A stretch of DNA of 64,000 nt from positions 1 through 64,000 of the forward strand of contig CACJGU010000001.1 in assembly GCA_902593125.1 (NCBI GenBank), given 5' to 3'. Below the pieces are notes generated by a model, which worked only from the letters and a program-made list of their open reading frames with translations, ran no database searches and was not told the DNA's origin. Source of the stretch: an uncultured Alphaproteobacteria bacterium (lineage in GTDB: Bacteria; Pseudomonadota; Alphaproteobacteria; HIMB59; GCA-002718135). Position numbers and translations under genes: made by a program. Shown piece by piece: positions 49,556 through 59,859 of this stretch (position 1 is its first letter; the number at the start of each line of letters is the position of its first letter).

Positions 49556-49981
49556 TTAATAAAAAGCTATAGCAGCAGATATAAGGACTATTATCAGTAA
49601 CCCTCTTCCACTCATTGTAGCTATTTTCATTATAGTTTTATTTGGTGGTAAATTATTTTTAGAAGAATTAAAAACATGAAAATTTACAAAAGCAGATAGT
49701 CCTAATAGAAAACCTGCTGCAATTATTTTGATTGTAAATGCGTTATTAATAATAAATCCTCCATAAAGATTAATTGATAATATAACTCCAGATATCCACA
49801 AAACAATTAAAGATATAAGGCCAATATAACCAAGTAATTTCAATATCTTTGCAGTAGTTAAATCAGGAATTTGATTTGCTTTTGCATAAACAGATTGAAT
49901 TACGCCGCCTCCAACTAAAACACCGCCAGAAAAAACTATTGCAATGTAGTGTATAAATTTAAATGTTATTATAATTGTCAT
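49556..49981 (-). CDS. Small membrane protein (DUF2269/CopD-like)
   Basis: FIHYIAIVFSGGVLVGGG...ILKLLGYIGLISLIVLWISGVIL. Confidence 0.6.
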   Translation of the reverse strand: MTIIITFKFIHYIAIVFSGGVLVGGGVIQSVYAKANQIPDLTTAKILKLLGYIGLISLIVLWISGVILSINLYGGFIINNAFTIKIIAAGFLLGLSAFVNFHVFNSSKNNLPPNKTIMKIATMSGRGLLIIVLISAAIAFY

Positions 49982-50028
49982 TAAAATTAAATATTAATTA
50001 TTTTATAGAATAGTATTAATATTTTATT

Positions 50029-50568
50029 ATGAAAATAAAACAAGGTGATAAAATAGAGGAAATTACCCTTCCTAAACCAGATGGTTCTATTTTTAATTTA
50101 TCTGAAACAAAAGGTAAAAAGGTTTTACTTACTTTTTATAGAATTGCTGGATGCAGTTTTTGTAATTTAAGGTTACACGAATTTAATAAACGTTTCGGTG
50201 AGTTTGGCAAGAATTTTACTCATGTAGGCATATTCCATTCACCGGTTGATAATCTAAAACTTTTTATGGGTAAACATGGTCCTTTACCCTTCACTGTTTT
50301 GGCCGATGCTGAATTTAAATATTTTCAAAAATATGAAATAGAAAGATCTTATTCCAAAATGTTTGCTACATTTCTATTTAAAGCTCATAGAGTTTTTCCT
50401 GCTTTAATAAGAGGTTATATTCCAACTAGAATAAAGGGGTATTTTGATATTGCTGTAACAGATGTTTTAATTAACGAAGAAGGCATAGTACAAGAGGTAT
50501 ATTATGCAAAAAAGGATATTGCTGATCATTTTCCGTTTAATAAAATAAAAGAATTTAGTTTAGGATAG
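50029..50568 (+). CDS. AhpC/TSA-family peroxiredoxin-like protein
   Basis: KVLLTFYRIAGCSFCNLRL, FTVLADAEFKYFQKYEI. Confidence 0.9.
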   Translation: MKIKQGDKIEEITLPKPDGSIFNLSETKGKKVLLTFYRIAGCSFCNLRLHEFNKRFGEFGKNFTHVGIFHSPVDNLKLFMGKHGPLPFTVLADAEFKYFQKYEIERSYSKMFATFLFKAHRVFPALIRGYIPTRIKGYFDIAVTDVLINEEGIVQEVYYAKKDIADHFPFNKIKEFSLG

Positions 50569-50594
50569 ATTGCCAGAATTAATCCAGCAATCTA
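50566..50594. terminator. Bidirectional terminator
   Basis: TAGATTGC..GCAATCTA between convergent genes. Confidence 0.65.
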
Positions 50595-50599
50595 ATATT

Positions 50600-51013
50600 T
50601 TATAAACCTATTCTATCTTGTAATCCTATTATGAGAACAATATTAATAATAACAAATACAATAGAAATAATTGTATCTTCTGTTTTATTAACGACAGTAT
50701 AGTTTTTATCTATTATCCCCATTCTATTTCCAAGATCGTAAAGTAGTTGATAGACTGTAGTCATAAGACCAAGAACAAAGTATACCCACATATTTTCAAT
50801 TGAAGTAAACATCAAATAAATTCCAACCAATACTAATGGTAGTATAAAAGATCCGATGAGTCTGATTGGAGCAATTGCTCCTTCTCCAACTTGATAATCA
50901 TTAATAATTTTTTTAGGATTTAATATAGTTAGATAACAGTAAAAAGATAAACCCAATAATTGAATAATAAAAAGTATTAAATACAGAATACTTCCACCAA
51001 AATTTTCGACCAT
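50600..51013 (-). CDS. Small multi-TM hypothetical protein (paralogue of 3126-3542)
   Basis: M(I/V)ENFxG start, IRLIGSF...LVGIYLMF, YDLxxxxxIIDK shared. Confidence 0.75.
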   Translation of the reverse strand: MVENFGGSILYLILFIIQLLGLSFYCYLTILNPKKIINDYQVGEGAIAPIRLIGSFILPLVLVGIYLMFTSIENMWVYFVLGLMTTVYQLLYDLGNRMGIIDKNYTVVNKTEDTIISIVFVIINIVLIIGLQDRIGL

Positions 51014-51113
51014 AAAAGCCTCCTATTATTATCTTTTATATAATTAATTAGGAGATTCTGCGCCACAAGATGACACATGTAGATTTAAATAATATAATTT
51101 AAACTAATAAAAA

Positions 51114-51632
51114 TTATTCATCTAAATCTGACCTGCTACCAAAAAAATCCATTAAAGCAAGTAACAAACCTGAAACTATAAAAATAGCATGAATATAGAT
51201 CATCAAATAAATTTCTTCAGGTGTTTTCTTAGATGTATCAACAAAAGCCTCTAGTAAACCTATAGAGCTAATTGCAATTATTGAAGCAATAACTTTAAGT
51301 TTAAGATCTTTAAAGCCAACTTTGCCTAAAAATTTTGGAGTATCTACTGAGTCTTCAGCAACTTCAATTCTTGAAACAAATGAGCTATAAGAGCTCATAA
51401 TTAATATTAATACAAGATTAGCAACTAATGCCAAATCAACGATATGTAAGACAAATATTAAAAGATCATTAACAGTCATTTCAAAAATATGAGTAATTTC
51501 ATACAAAAATTCTTGAACTGTTTTAACACCAATAATTATTAAAGTTAAAACAAGTACAATGTAGATAGGTGTTAGTAACCACCTAGAATTGAAAATGAAA
51601 TTTTCTAGAAGACCTTCTAATTTTTTTAACAT
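51114..51632 (-). CDS. UPF0114 family protein (YqhA-like)
   Basis: FNSRWLLTPIYIVLVLTL, VDLALVANLVLILIMSSYSSFVSR. Confidence 0.92.
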   Translation of the reverse strand: MLKKLEGLLENFIFNSRWLLTPIYIVLVLTLIIIGVKTVQEFLYEITHIFEMTVNDLLIFVLHIVDLALVANLVLILIMSSYSSFVSRIEVAEDSVDTPKFLGKVGFKDLKLKVIASIIAISSIGLLEAFVDTSKKTPEEIYLMIYIHAIFIVSGLLLALMDFFGSRSDLDE

Positions 51633-51675
51633 TTTACCTGAATATTTTTTAAATAATATTTGTCAATTAATTAAA

Positions 51676-52608
51676 TTATTTTCCCCAATTCATTGAGACT
51701 AAATCATAGTCTTTGGCGATAGATATAAGTAGATTTTTGGTATGATCATCTAAAATTTTTATTGGATGTCTGCAATATGCTGAATTAATTACACCTCCCT
51801 CTTTCATAATTATTTTTGTTGCTTGAAAACCGCATTGTCTATTTTCAAAATTTATTAATGGTAAAATATTATTGTATTTTTCTCCTGCTTCTTTTTTTTT
51901 ATCATTTAGAAAATCAATAATTACTGGTCTAATTTTATCTGGTAATAATGCAGAACTCATTGAACCAGTAATTCCCGCATATAAATCAGCCAATAATGTA
52001 ATTGATTCTTCACCATCAAATGGTGCATCTAAATTATTCTTACAATTTAATATTAATTGTCTTATTTTTGAAGCTGCCTGAGCACTTTCAATTTTAAAAC
52101 ATGTAAGATTCTCAATCTCATTAATCATTTTTGTAAGAAAAGGAACTGGTAACTCTATACCCGATAGAGGTGCATCTTGTATCATAATAGGTATACCTAT
52201 TTCGCTTACTTTAGAAAACTGTTTATAAATTTGATCTTGATTGCCTTTTAATAAAGCACCATGATATGGTGGCATCATCATGACTATATTTGCCCCTAAT
52301 GATTTAGCTAATCTAGCTCTTTCATAAACAATATCAGTAGCAAAATGAGAAATTGTCACTATAGATTTAATTCTTCCATTAATATGTTCTAAACATAAAT
52401 TAGTTAATTTAAATCTTTCATCATCAGAAAGTAAAAATTGTTCTGAAAAATTTGCCAGTATACAAACACCATCAACTTTTTGATCAACTATACAATCAAT
52501 TACTCTTTTCATTCCTTCATAATCAACTTTACCATCATCGTGAAATGGTGTTGGTGCAACTGGCCAAATACCAAAATATTTAAATTGATTGGATAGCTTA
52601 TTGTTCAT
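51676..52608 (-). CDS. Dihydrodipicolinate synthase/N-acetylneuraminate lyase family aldolase
   Basis: GIWPVAPTPFHDDGKVDYEGM, IMIQDAPLSGIELP, FKIESAQA. Confidence 0.92.
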   Translation of the reverse strand: MNNKLSNQFKYFGIWPVAPTPFHDDGKVDYEGMKRVIDCIVDQKVDGVCILANFSEQFLLSDDERFKLTNLCLEHINGRIKSIVTISHFATDIVYERARLAKSLGANIVMMMPPYHGALLKGNQDQIYKQFSKVSEIGIPIMIQDAPLSGIELPVPFLTKMINEIENLTCFKIESAQAASKIRQLILNCKNNLDAPFDGEESITLLADLYAGITGSMSSALLPDKIRPVIIDFLNDKKKEAGEKYNNILPLINFENRQCGFQATKIIMKEGGVINSAYCRHPIKILDDHTKNLLISIAKDYDLVSMNWGK

Positions 52609-52659
52609 GAAGTTATTTTATTTAATTTATATTCTTTTTTAAAGATAATTTTATAAAAT

Positions 52660-53547
52660 TTAATTTTTAAGTGGTATAGAATTTTTTGCTATATCCTTTT
52701 TTAGGTAATTTTCCCTATATGTAATAATAAGTACGGATGAAAATACTAAAATAGCACCAATCCATGTAAAAAAATCTGGTAATGAACCGAATATTATAAA
52801 ACCAAGTAAAGAAGCAAATATTAATTGAGTAAACCAAACTGGTTGAATAATTGATAAATCTGCTAACTTATAGGAGTTATTAATACATAGATGCAAAATA
52901 GTACCAACAATAGCTGCCAAAAAACTATAAAAAATTGATGTAACAGTTGGATTAGACCAATAGATTATTGCTAATGGCAAAGTAAATAATGATACAAATG
53001 TATATTGATATGTAAGGATTGTGATAGCTGAATCAGTTTTTGACATAAATTTTGTAATAATAATAACTGTTGACCATAACAGTCCGGAAAGAAGGACCAT
53101 ATAAACACCAATATTAATTTCGATAATACCAGGTCGTAAAATAATCAACGTTCCAATAAAACCTAAAACCAACGAAAAAGTTCGAATTAAATAAATTCTT
53201 TCTTTTAAAAAAATTACACTCAAAATTACGACTAAGATTGGACTTAAAAAACCAATTGCTTTTATTTGCTCTAAAGGAATATACATTAAGGCAGCAAACC
53301 CTAAAATCATCATAGGAACATTTATTATACTTCTTAAGATATGAAGTTTTAAATTAGCAGTATTATAAATTTTAAATCTTGATTTTATTATAAATGGTAA
53401 AATAATTAAAAATCCAAAGAAGAATCTCATAAAACCTACAGTGAATACATTTGCATCTTGTTGACCCAATTTAAGAAAAACTGACATTAAGACTGCACAA
53501 AATGATGCTATTAAAGCAAGAAGTACTGCTTGAATATTTTTACTCAT
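52660..53547 (-). CDS. EamA/DMT-family transporter
   Basis: Ten-TM-like pattern, GFIGTLIILRPGI. Confidence 0.92.
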   Translation of the reverse strand: MSKNIQAVLLALIASFCAVLMSVFLKLGQQDANVFTVGFMRFFFGFLIILPFIIKSRFKIYNTANLKLHILRSIINVPMMILGFAALMYIPLEQIKAIGFLSPILVVILSVIFLKERIYLIRTFSLVLGFIGTLIILRPGIIEINIGVYMVLLSGLLWSTVIIITKFMSKTDSAITILTYQYTFVSLFTLPLAIIYWSNPTVTSIFYSFLAAIVGTILHLCINNSYKLADLSIIQPVWFTQLIFASLLGFIIFGSLPDFFTWIGAILVFSSVLIITYRENYLKKDIAKNSIPLKN

Positions 53548-53556
53548 GGAAAACTA

Positions 53557-54678
53557 TTAAAGAAAAGGTAATTCGCAAATTTTCCCTTTATGTATATTTT
53601 TTTTACTTTTATCGATTAAATTTATTTCAAACTCTTGATCAACATTAAAATATGGTTTGTCTATCATGGCTATTCCAATTACCTTATCAAATGTTGGTGA
53701 ATAGACTGCTGATCTTAATTCTCCAATAACTTTATTATCAAAAAACAAACTAAGAGATCCAGTTATTTGAATTTCTTTAATATCTATAATTGCTCCCATT
53801 AATTTTTTTGTTATTCCATTTTCTTTAATTTTTTTTAATTTTTCTTTACCAAGAAAGTTAAACTCATTGTCAAGATCTACAAATTTATCAAATCCACACT
53901 CAAATGGATTATCATTTAGATCAATATCATTTCCATAGGATAGTAAACCACTTTCAATTCGTTCAATAAGATGGGGGCAACCAGGTTTTACTTTAAATTC
54001 ATCTCCAATATTAAAAAATTCATCATATAGTTTTAAACCAGCATCATCATCTTCAACATATATTTCAAACCCACCCTGTTTTGACCAACCAGATCTTGCA
54101 ACTAAATAAGATGATCCATCAAAATTATAATATTTAAAATTATAAAATTTCAAATCTAGAATTTCCTTACCAAAGACCTTACTCATTAATGCAAAAGATT
54201 TAGGACCCTGAACAGCCATAATATTAACATTAGGCTCAGAAATATTTACATCAAAACTCTTACCAATAGATAAACCTTTTGCAAATAACAACAAATCTGA
54301 ATCAGCAATTGATACCCACCATTTATTATCATTAAATTTTAGTATCACTGGGTCATTAATTAGGAATCCATTATCATCGACTATTGGACAATAATAACAT
54401 TTACCTTCAATTGATTTAGAGAGATTTCTAGGTGTCATTAATTGAATTAATTCACTTGCATCATTACCTGTAATTTGGATCTGGCGCTGAGCGGCCACAT
54501 CCCAAACTTGAACATGTTCTTTAAGATGAAAATAAGACTCCTCTAATGATTCAGAAAAACCTGCCGGAAGAAGCATATGATTGTAAACTGTATAAGATTT
54601 CAAACCCTGTTTCTCAATACGCGATGAATATATTGTACTTCTTAATCTTCTTGATTTAGCAACTGTAGGAATGTTCAT
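53557..54678 (-). CDS. dmdA: GcvT-fold aminomethyltransferase-like protein, DmdA-like (candidate DMSP demethylase)
   Basis: [91 protein letters not shown]. Confidence 0.75.
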   Translation of the reverse strand: MNIPTVAKSRRLRSTIYSSRIEKQGLKSYTVYNHMLLPAGFSESLEESYFHLKEHVQVWDVAAQRQIQITGNDASELIQLMTPRNLSKSIEGKCYYCPIVDDNGFLINDPVILKFNDNKWWVSIADSDLLLFAKGLSIGKSFDVNISEPNVNIMAVQGPKSFALMSKVFGKEILDLKFYNFKYYNFDGSSYLVARSGWSKQGGFEIYVEDDDAGLKLYDEFFNIGDEFKVKPGCPHLIERIESGLLSYGNDIDLNDNPFECGFDKFVDLDNEFNFLGKEKLKKIKENGITKKLMGAIIDIKEIQITGSLSLFFDNKVIGELRSAVYSPTFDKVIGIAMIDKPYFNVDQEFEINLIDKSKKNIHKGKICELPFL

Positions 54679-54759
54679 TTGAAATATGGGCTATAAATAT
54701 TAGTACATATCATGTCAAATCATCATATTGATTATATTAAAATATTTGAATTAATTATG

Positions 54760-54936
54760 TCAAACATCTAAATACAAATTGTAAATGTAATATAGAGAAA
54801 ATACTACTAAAGTAATTGCCACCCATATAGATAAATTAGTAAAAAATATTTTAAAATTATTATTTGAGTTCATAAAAGCAGGCAAGATTAACAAAAAAAC
54901 ACCTACCATGTAAATAATTGGTACTATTTTATCCAT
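54760..54936 (-). CDS. 58-aa small two-TM protein, start overlapping upstream stop
   Basis: MDKIVPIIYMVGVFLLILPAFMNSNNNFKIFFTNLSIWVAITLVVFSLYYIYNLYLDV; TAATG coupling to 54936-55802. Confidence 0.6.
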   Translation of the reverse strand: MDKIVPIIYMVGVFLLILPAFMNSNNNFKIFFTNLSIWVAITLVVFSLYYIYNLYLDV

Positions 54937-55802
54937 TAATATTTTTCTTTATCAATTAATTCACTAATCAATGAATCTCCATTACCTCTTTCAACAGATT
55001 CTTCGTAAAATGTTTTAGCTATAGATGAAAACTTTTCTGCGTTAGGTAAATCTTTTAAAATATCATTTATATATGTTAAATCTTTTAATGTATTTGATAC
55101 AGAAAATGTATAACCTTTATAATCACCTGAAATAGCTTTTTCAGCTATTCTTCCTAAAGCACCCGAATTACCAGATCCCAGTTTAGCCGCTTCAAATAAT
55201 TTTCTCCAATCAACATCAAGTTTTTTAGCTGATTTAAAAAATTCAATTACTGTCGTAGTTGTTAATAATGATAAAAAATTTGATAATAGTTTAGCAGCGC
55301 AGGCTTTTTCAACAGAGCCGAAATTAAAAATATTTTCACAAAAAGTATCTAAATATATTTTTGATTCTTCAAATTTATTTTGATCACCACCCCATAACGA
55401 TCCTAATACTCCTTTTAAACTTTCGTTTTTTGAACCCATTACAGGAGATACAACAAAAGAAATTTTAAAATTATCAAATATATCTTTCATTTCTTTAGTA
55501 CCATTTTTATTATGAGTTGTTAAATCTATCACAAGAGTAGAGTTATCTAGTAATGGACCTACTTTCTTAGCAATTCTTAAAGCTATTGGAGTATCTGTTA
55601 CACATAACATCAAACAATCCAAATTCAGATTAGTTATTTCTTCATAAGATTTTATTTCTATTGCTCCATTTGTTATAAGATTTTCAATATTATTTCTTTG
55701 TTTGTTTGCTAAGACATAAAGCTTGTTATTTTTTAAAAGATTTTGAGACATGCCATGACCCATGTATCCATTGGCTCCAATAAAAAGTATATTTTTATTC
55801 AT
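54936..55802 (-). CDS. NAD(P)-dependent beta-hydroxyacid dehydrogenase family
   Basis: NILFIGANGYMGHGMSQNLLKN, KLLSNFLSLLTTTTVIEFF. Confidence 0.88.
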   Translation of the reverse strand: MNKNILFIGANGYMGHGMSQNLLKNNKLYVLANKQRNNIENLITNGAIEIKSYEEITNLNLDCLMLCVTDTPIALRIAKKVGPLLDNSTLVIDLTTHNKNGTKEMKDIFDNFKISFVVSPVMGSKNESLKGVLGSLWGGDQNKFEESKIYLDTFCENIFNFGSVEKACAAKLLSNFLSLLTTTTVIEFFKSAKKLDVDWRKLFEAAKLGSGNSGALGRIAEKAISGDYKGYTFSVSNTLKDLTYINDILKDLPNAEKFSSIAKTFYEESVERGNGDSLISELIDKEKY

Positions 55803-55832
55803 AATATTCTTATAAATTAAAAGTAAAAATTT

Positions 55833-57005
55833 TTAAGTTACAATTTGTTTTTCTTTGCTGTTAGTTAAGTAAACTACATAAATAACAATAAGTAAAAGCG
55901 GAATACACATAAAATTTAGAAATTGCCAACTTGTTGTATAAAGAAGAATTCCTGCACTCAAACTTCCAGTTGCTTGAGTAGCAAAAATAATGAAATCTGC
56001 TGATCCCTGGGCGACATATTTATCCTCAGGTTTGTAAGAAACTACTAGTAATGCACTAGAACATAGAAATAAAAAATTCCAACCTACTCCTAGTAAAATT
56101 AAACCAATTGCGTAACCAAAGTAAGTTTGAAATAAAATGTTTATAAAAATACTGCAGAAAAGTAAAAAAACACCTGTAACAATGATTATATTATGACCAA
56201 ATTTTTTAATTAAATCACCAGTAAATAAACTTGGAAGAAACATTCCTATTATATGGAGTTGAATTACAATAGAAGTTTCAAATATTGTAAATTCTTTAAA
56301 TATATGTAGAAATAATGATGAGGCTGTCATTATACTAGCCATTACATAATATCCCACTCCTCCACACACAATAGATAAGATTATTTTTGGATTTTTTAGA
56401 ATTGAATTTATTCTATTGAATTCAAATTTAGATTTTTCAATATTGATTTTGTCATCAGTATAAAAAAATAAAAATAATATTGGGATTAAAGCAGTTATTG
56501 ATAAGAAAAGAAATGAACCAGTAAACTGTGTATCAGTTAAGTCTTTAAAAAAGTTTGCTGAATTAGAGGCCAATAAAGCAGATACTATGCCAAGTAATAA
56601 AATATAGGACATAGCTCTTGGTACAAATGCCTTATCAACTGTTTCAGGCACGGCGAACCTATATTGATGAACAAAAGAATGAGCAGCTCCAATAAATAAA
56701 CATCCAAATGAAAAAATATAAAAATTTGAAATTGTTATCGAGTAAGAGCAAATAATGGCAGCAAAACTACTCATAACTGATGCAGTCATAAAACCTTTTT
56801 TTCTACCAATTATACTGAAAATTTTAGATGCAATAGGTGCAAAAATAAAAGTACCACATATCATTAAAGACATTGGGAGAGTACTTGCCCAATCAGTATC
56901 AATTAATTGACTTCCGATAATACCGCTCAATAAAACTGTTACGACTGGCGCAAATGATGCAATTGTAGAGCTTAAAAATATAATTATTAAATTTTTACTA
57001 AACAT
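55833..57005 (-). CDS. MFS transporter
   Basis: Twelve-TM-like; LSGIIGSQLI..., SIIGRKKGFMTASV. Confidence 0.88.
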   Translation of the reverse strand: MFSKNLIIIFLSSTIASFAPVVTVLLSGIIGSQLIDTDWASTLPMSLMICGTFIFAPIASKIFSIIGRKKGFMTASVMSSFAAIICSYSITISNFYIFSFGCLFIGAAHSFVHQYRFAVPETVDKAFVPRAMSYILLLGIVSALLASNSANFFKDLTDTQFTGSFLFLSITALIPILFLFFYTDDKINIEKSKFEFNRINSILKNPKIILSIVCGGVGYYVMASIMTASSLFLHIFKEFTIFETSIVIQLHIIGMFLPSLFTGDLIKKFGHNIIIVTGVFLLFCSIFINILFQTYFGYAIGLILLGVGWNFLFLCSSALLVVSYKPEDKYVAQGSADFIIFATQATGSLSAGILLYTTSWQFLNFMCIPLLLIVIYVVYLTNSKEKQIVT

Positions 57006-57083
57006 TTATTGATTACCTGTAAGACATCTTTGTATATAGTATTTATTACTAGACCGATAATCATATTTAAATTAATATTTGTA

Positions 57084-57977
57084 ATGGTTTCTAGTCACGA
57101 TTTTGAAGAAGATAAAAGAAATAAGAAAATTAAAATTTATGTTAATGGTAAATATTATCCTAGAGATAAAGCCAAAATATCTGTATTTGATTCATCAGTA
57201 TTGTTAGGAGATGGAGTTTGGACGAGTGGAAGAATATACAATGGTAAATTTATTTTTCTTAAAGAACATTTGGATAGATTATATAAAGACTTAAAACTTA
57301 TAAGTATAAAACTTCACTTAAACAGAAGAGAACTAACTCATATAATAAATAAAACTATTATAATTAATAAAATGCAAAATGATGTGCATATGAGAATTAT
57401 AATAACTCGTGGATTAAGAAGTACACCATATCAATCTGAAAAAGTTGTCGTTTCTAATCCCTCAATAATAATTATACCTGAATATAAAAAACCTAATATT
57501 AATATTTATAAAAAAGGATTGAAATTAGTTACTGTAAATACAATTAGAGGTAGTTTAAATGCTCAAAATCCTCAAATAAATAGTCTTTCAAAACTGAATT
57601 GTATATTAGCCTGTATAGAAGGACATAAAAAAGGTGGAGATGAGTCACTCATGTTTGATATTAATGGGAATGTTGCAACAAATAATAGTACGCATTTTTT
57701 TTATATAAAAAATAAATGTGTTTATACTTCAAAGGGAAAATACCAAGTGACAGGTATTACAAGACAAAAAATTATAGATATTTGTAAAAAAAATAAAATT
57801 AAAGTTTTAATTAAAGATTTTAAACTTAAAGAAGTTATGAAAGCTGATGAAGCATTTGTTACTGGTAGTTTTGGTGGTGTAGTTCCAGTTAATGCAATTA
57901 ATAATAAAAAATTAAAATTAAATAATAAAAACTTAACTTATCAATTAAGAAATTGGTATGAAAAATTATTAAAATAA
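57084..57977 (+). CDS. Class IV PLP aminotransferase (start trimmed to ATG 57084)
   Basis: IKIYVNGKYYPRDKAKISVFDSSVLLGDGVWTSGRIYNGKFIFLKEHLDRL. Confidence 0.9.
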   Translation: MVSSHDFEEDKRNKKIKIYVNGKYYPRDKAKISVFDSSVLLGDGVWTSGRIYNGKFIFLKEHLDRLYKDLKLISIKLHLNRRELTHIINKTIIINKMQNDVHMRIIITRGLRSTPYQSEKVVVSNPSIIIIPEYKKPNINIYKKGLKLVTVNTIRGSLNAQNPQINSLSKLNCILACIEGHKKGGDESLMFDINGNVATNNSTHFFYIKNKCVYTSKGKYQVTGITRQKIIDICKKNKIKVLIKDFKLKEVMKADEAFVTGSFGGVVPVNAINNKKLKLNNKNLTYQLRNWYEKLLK

Positions 57978-58691
57978 ATGAGAATATTTATGTGGTCTGG
58001 ACCTCGTAATATTTCAACAGCCTTGTTACGCTCATTTAGTAATAGGGACGATACAGTTGTATACGATGAACCATTTTATTCATATTATTTAAAAGAAACT
58101 GGCCTTAATCATCCAATGAGAGAGGAAATAATAGATTTTTATCCCACTAATGAAAATGAAGTTATTGAAACAATATTGAAGGAAAAAAAAGGTATTTATT
58201 ATCAAAAACACATGACTCATCATATTTTAGATAAAACTAACATTGAATGGCTAGATAAAGGCACGAATTGTTTTCTAATTAGACATCCATCAAAGGTAAT
58301 CAATTCATATATAAAAAAGAATAAACTTTATAGCATAACTGATATAGGTTTTGATCAAATGTTTAGACTTTTTAATTTTGTAAAAAAAAATATAACAAAA
58401 AATATAGTTATAATTAATGCAGATACATTGTTAGAAAATCCTGAGGTATATATTAAAAAACTATGTATGAAATTAAATATAAATTTTTCGACGAAAATGA
58501 TGAAATGGCCTAAAGGTACAATAAAAGATTTTGGAATTTGGCATACTCATTGGTATCATGATATAATAAATTCAACTAAATTTAGCCAAACTAGAAATGT
58601 TATTATGAATGTACCAAATGAATATGAAAAAATTTACACAGAAAGTCTAAATATTTACGAACATATGAATCAATATTCAATAAAATTATGA
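57978..58691 (+). CDS. Sulfotransferase-like P-loop protein
   Basis: MRIFMWSGPRNISTALLRSFSNRDDTVVYDEPFYSYYL. Confidence 0.85.
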   Translation: MRIFMWSGPRNISTALLRSFSNRDDTVVYDEPFYSYYLKETGLNHPMREEIIDFYPTNENEVIETILKEKKGIYYQKHMTHHILDKTNIEWLDKGTNCFLIRHPSKVINSYIKKNKLYSITDIGFDQMFRLFNFVKKNITKNIVIINADTLLENPEVYIKKLCMKLNINFSTKMMKWPKGTIKDFGIWHTHWYHDIINSTKFSQTRNVIMNVPNEYEKIYTESLNIYEHMNQYSIKL

Positions 58692-59482
58692 ATAATCAAC
58701 AAATAGTAGAAGCATCTAAGATTTTATTTAATCATAAATTAAATAAAACTGGATTAGATAACCTTAAACATCTCGAACCAAAAAGTTTAGATGATGCTTA
58801 CAAAATACAAGATGAATTAAAAGTTCATTATCTAAGTTTAAAAAATAATATTTGTATTGGGAAAAAAATTGGATGCACTTCTAAAGCAGCACAGGTACAG
58901 ATGAATGTATCTGAACCTTTCTATGGAAATTTATACAGTAAATATTCATCACAAAATTTAAACAAATTAAATTCAAAATATTTTTTTGAACCATTTGTAG
59001 AACCTGAAATAAGTTTTAGAATAAAAGAAGATATAGATATTTCTAAAGCCCCCTACTCTACAGAGAACATTAAAAACTTATTAGATGGTATATTATGTTC
59101 AATTGAAATTGTTGACTTTAGATTTCAAAAACCACTAGCAGATATTGGAGCAATTAATCTTATTTCTACCAATGGCGCATCAGATTATTGGATACACAAT
59201 GATAAAGTGTTTGAAATTAATGAAATTGATTTAACTGATTTTGAAGTTGCTTTATTTATTAATAATAAGCTTCAAGAAAAGGGTAATACAAATAATGTTC
59301 TTGATAACCCCCTTAATGCAGTTCAATGGTTAATTAATACCTTATGCAAAAAGGGAGAACCAATGTTAAAACATCAATTTATTTCTTCGGGTTCATGTAC
59401 AAAAGCTTATAGATTAAATCCTGGAAGTAGAATTAAAGCTGATTTTGGTAGACTTGGAATTATTGATTTCGAATACATTTAA
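58688..59482 (+). CDS. 2-keto-4-pentenoate hydratase-like protein (FAH family)
   Basis: DDAYKIQDELK, GKKIGCTSKAAQVQMNVSEPFYG, EPEISFRI. Confidence 0.92.
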   Translation: MNNQQIVEASKILFNHKLNKTGLDNLKHLEPKSLDDAYKIQDELKVHYLSLKNNICIGKKIGCTSKAAQVQMNVSEPFYGNLYSKYSSQNLNKLNSKYFFEPFVEPEISFRIKEDIDISKAPYSTENIKNLLDGILCSIEIVDFRFQKPLADIGAINLISTNGASDYWIHNDKVFEINEIDLTDFEVALFINNKLQEKGNTNNVLDNPLNAVQWLINTLCKKGEPMLKHQFISSGSCTKAYRLNPGSRIKADFGRLGIIDFEYI

Positions 59483-59496
59483 TATAAATAATATTT

Positions 59497-59859
59497 ATGA
59501 CTTGTAAGGTTTATTTTAATAATTCATGTAGTATATGTAAGTTTGAAATAGACCATTATAAAAAAATTACTAAAAATATAGATTGGGTTGATATTTCAAC
59601 TAATAACAAAGCAAAAAAAGAAACGAAAATAAGTGCAAAAAACCTACTTAGAAGACTTCATGTTAAGAAAAAAGATAAAATTTATCAAGGAGTAGATGCC
59701 TTTATAGAATTATGGGCTGAAATACCAAGATTTCGATTTTTAGCATTTTTATTAAAAAAACCTGTAATTTATCAATTATCATGGTGTTTATATGAATTAT
59801 TTGCACTATTTCTATTTTATAAAAACAAGAATCAATTAAATAAAATAGAGAAATTATAA
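59497..59859 (+). CDS. Thiol-disulfide oxidoreductase DCC family (DUF393)
   Basis: VYFNNSCSICKFEIDHY. Confidence 0.88.
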   Translation: MTCKVYFNNSCSICKFEIDHYKKITKNIDWVDISTNNKAKKETKISAKNLLRRLHVKKKDKIYQGVDAFIELWAEIPRFRFLAFLLKKPVIYQLSWCLYELFALFLFYKNKNQLNKIEKL

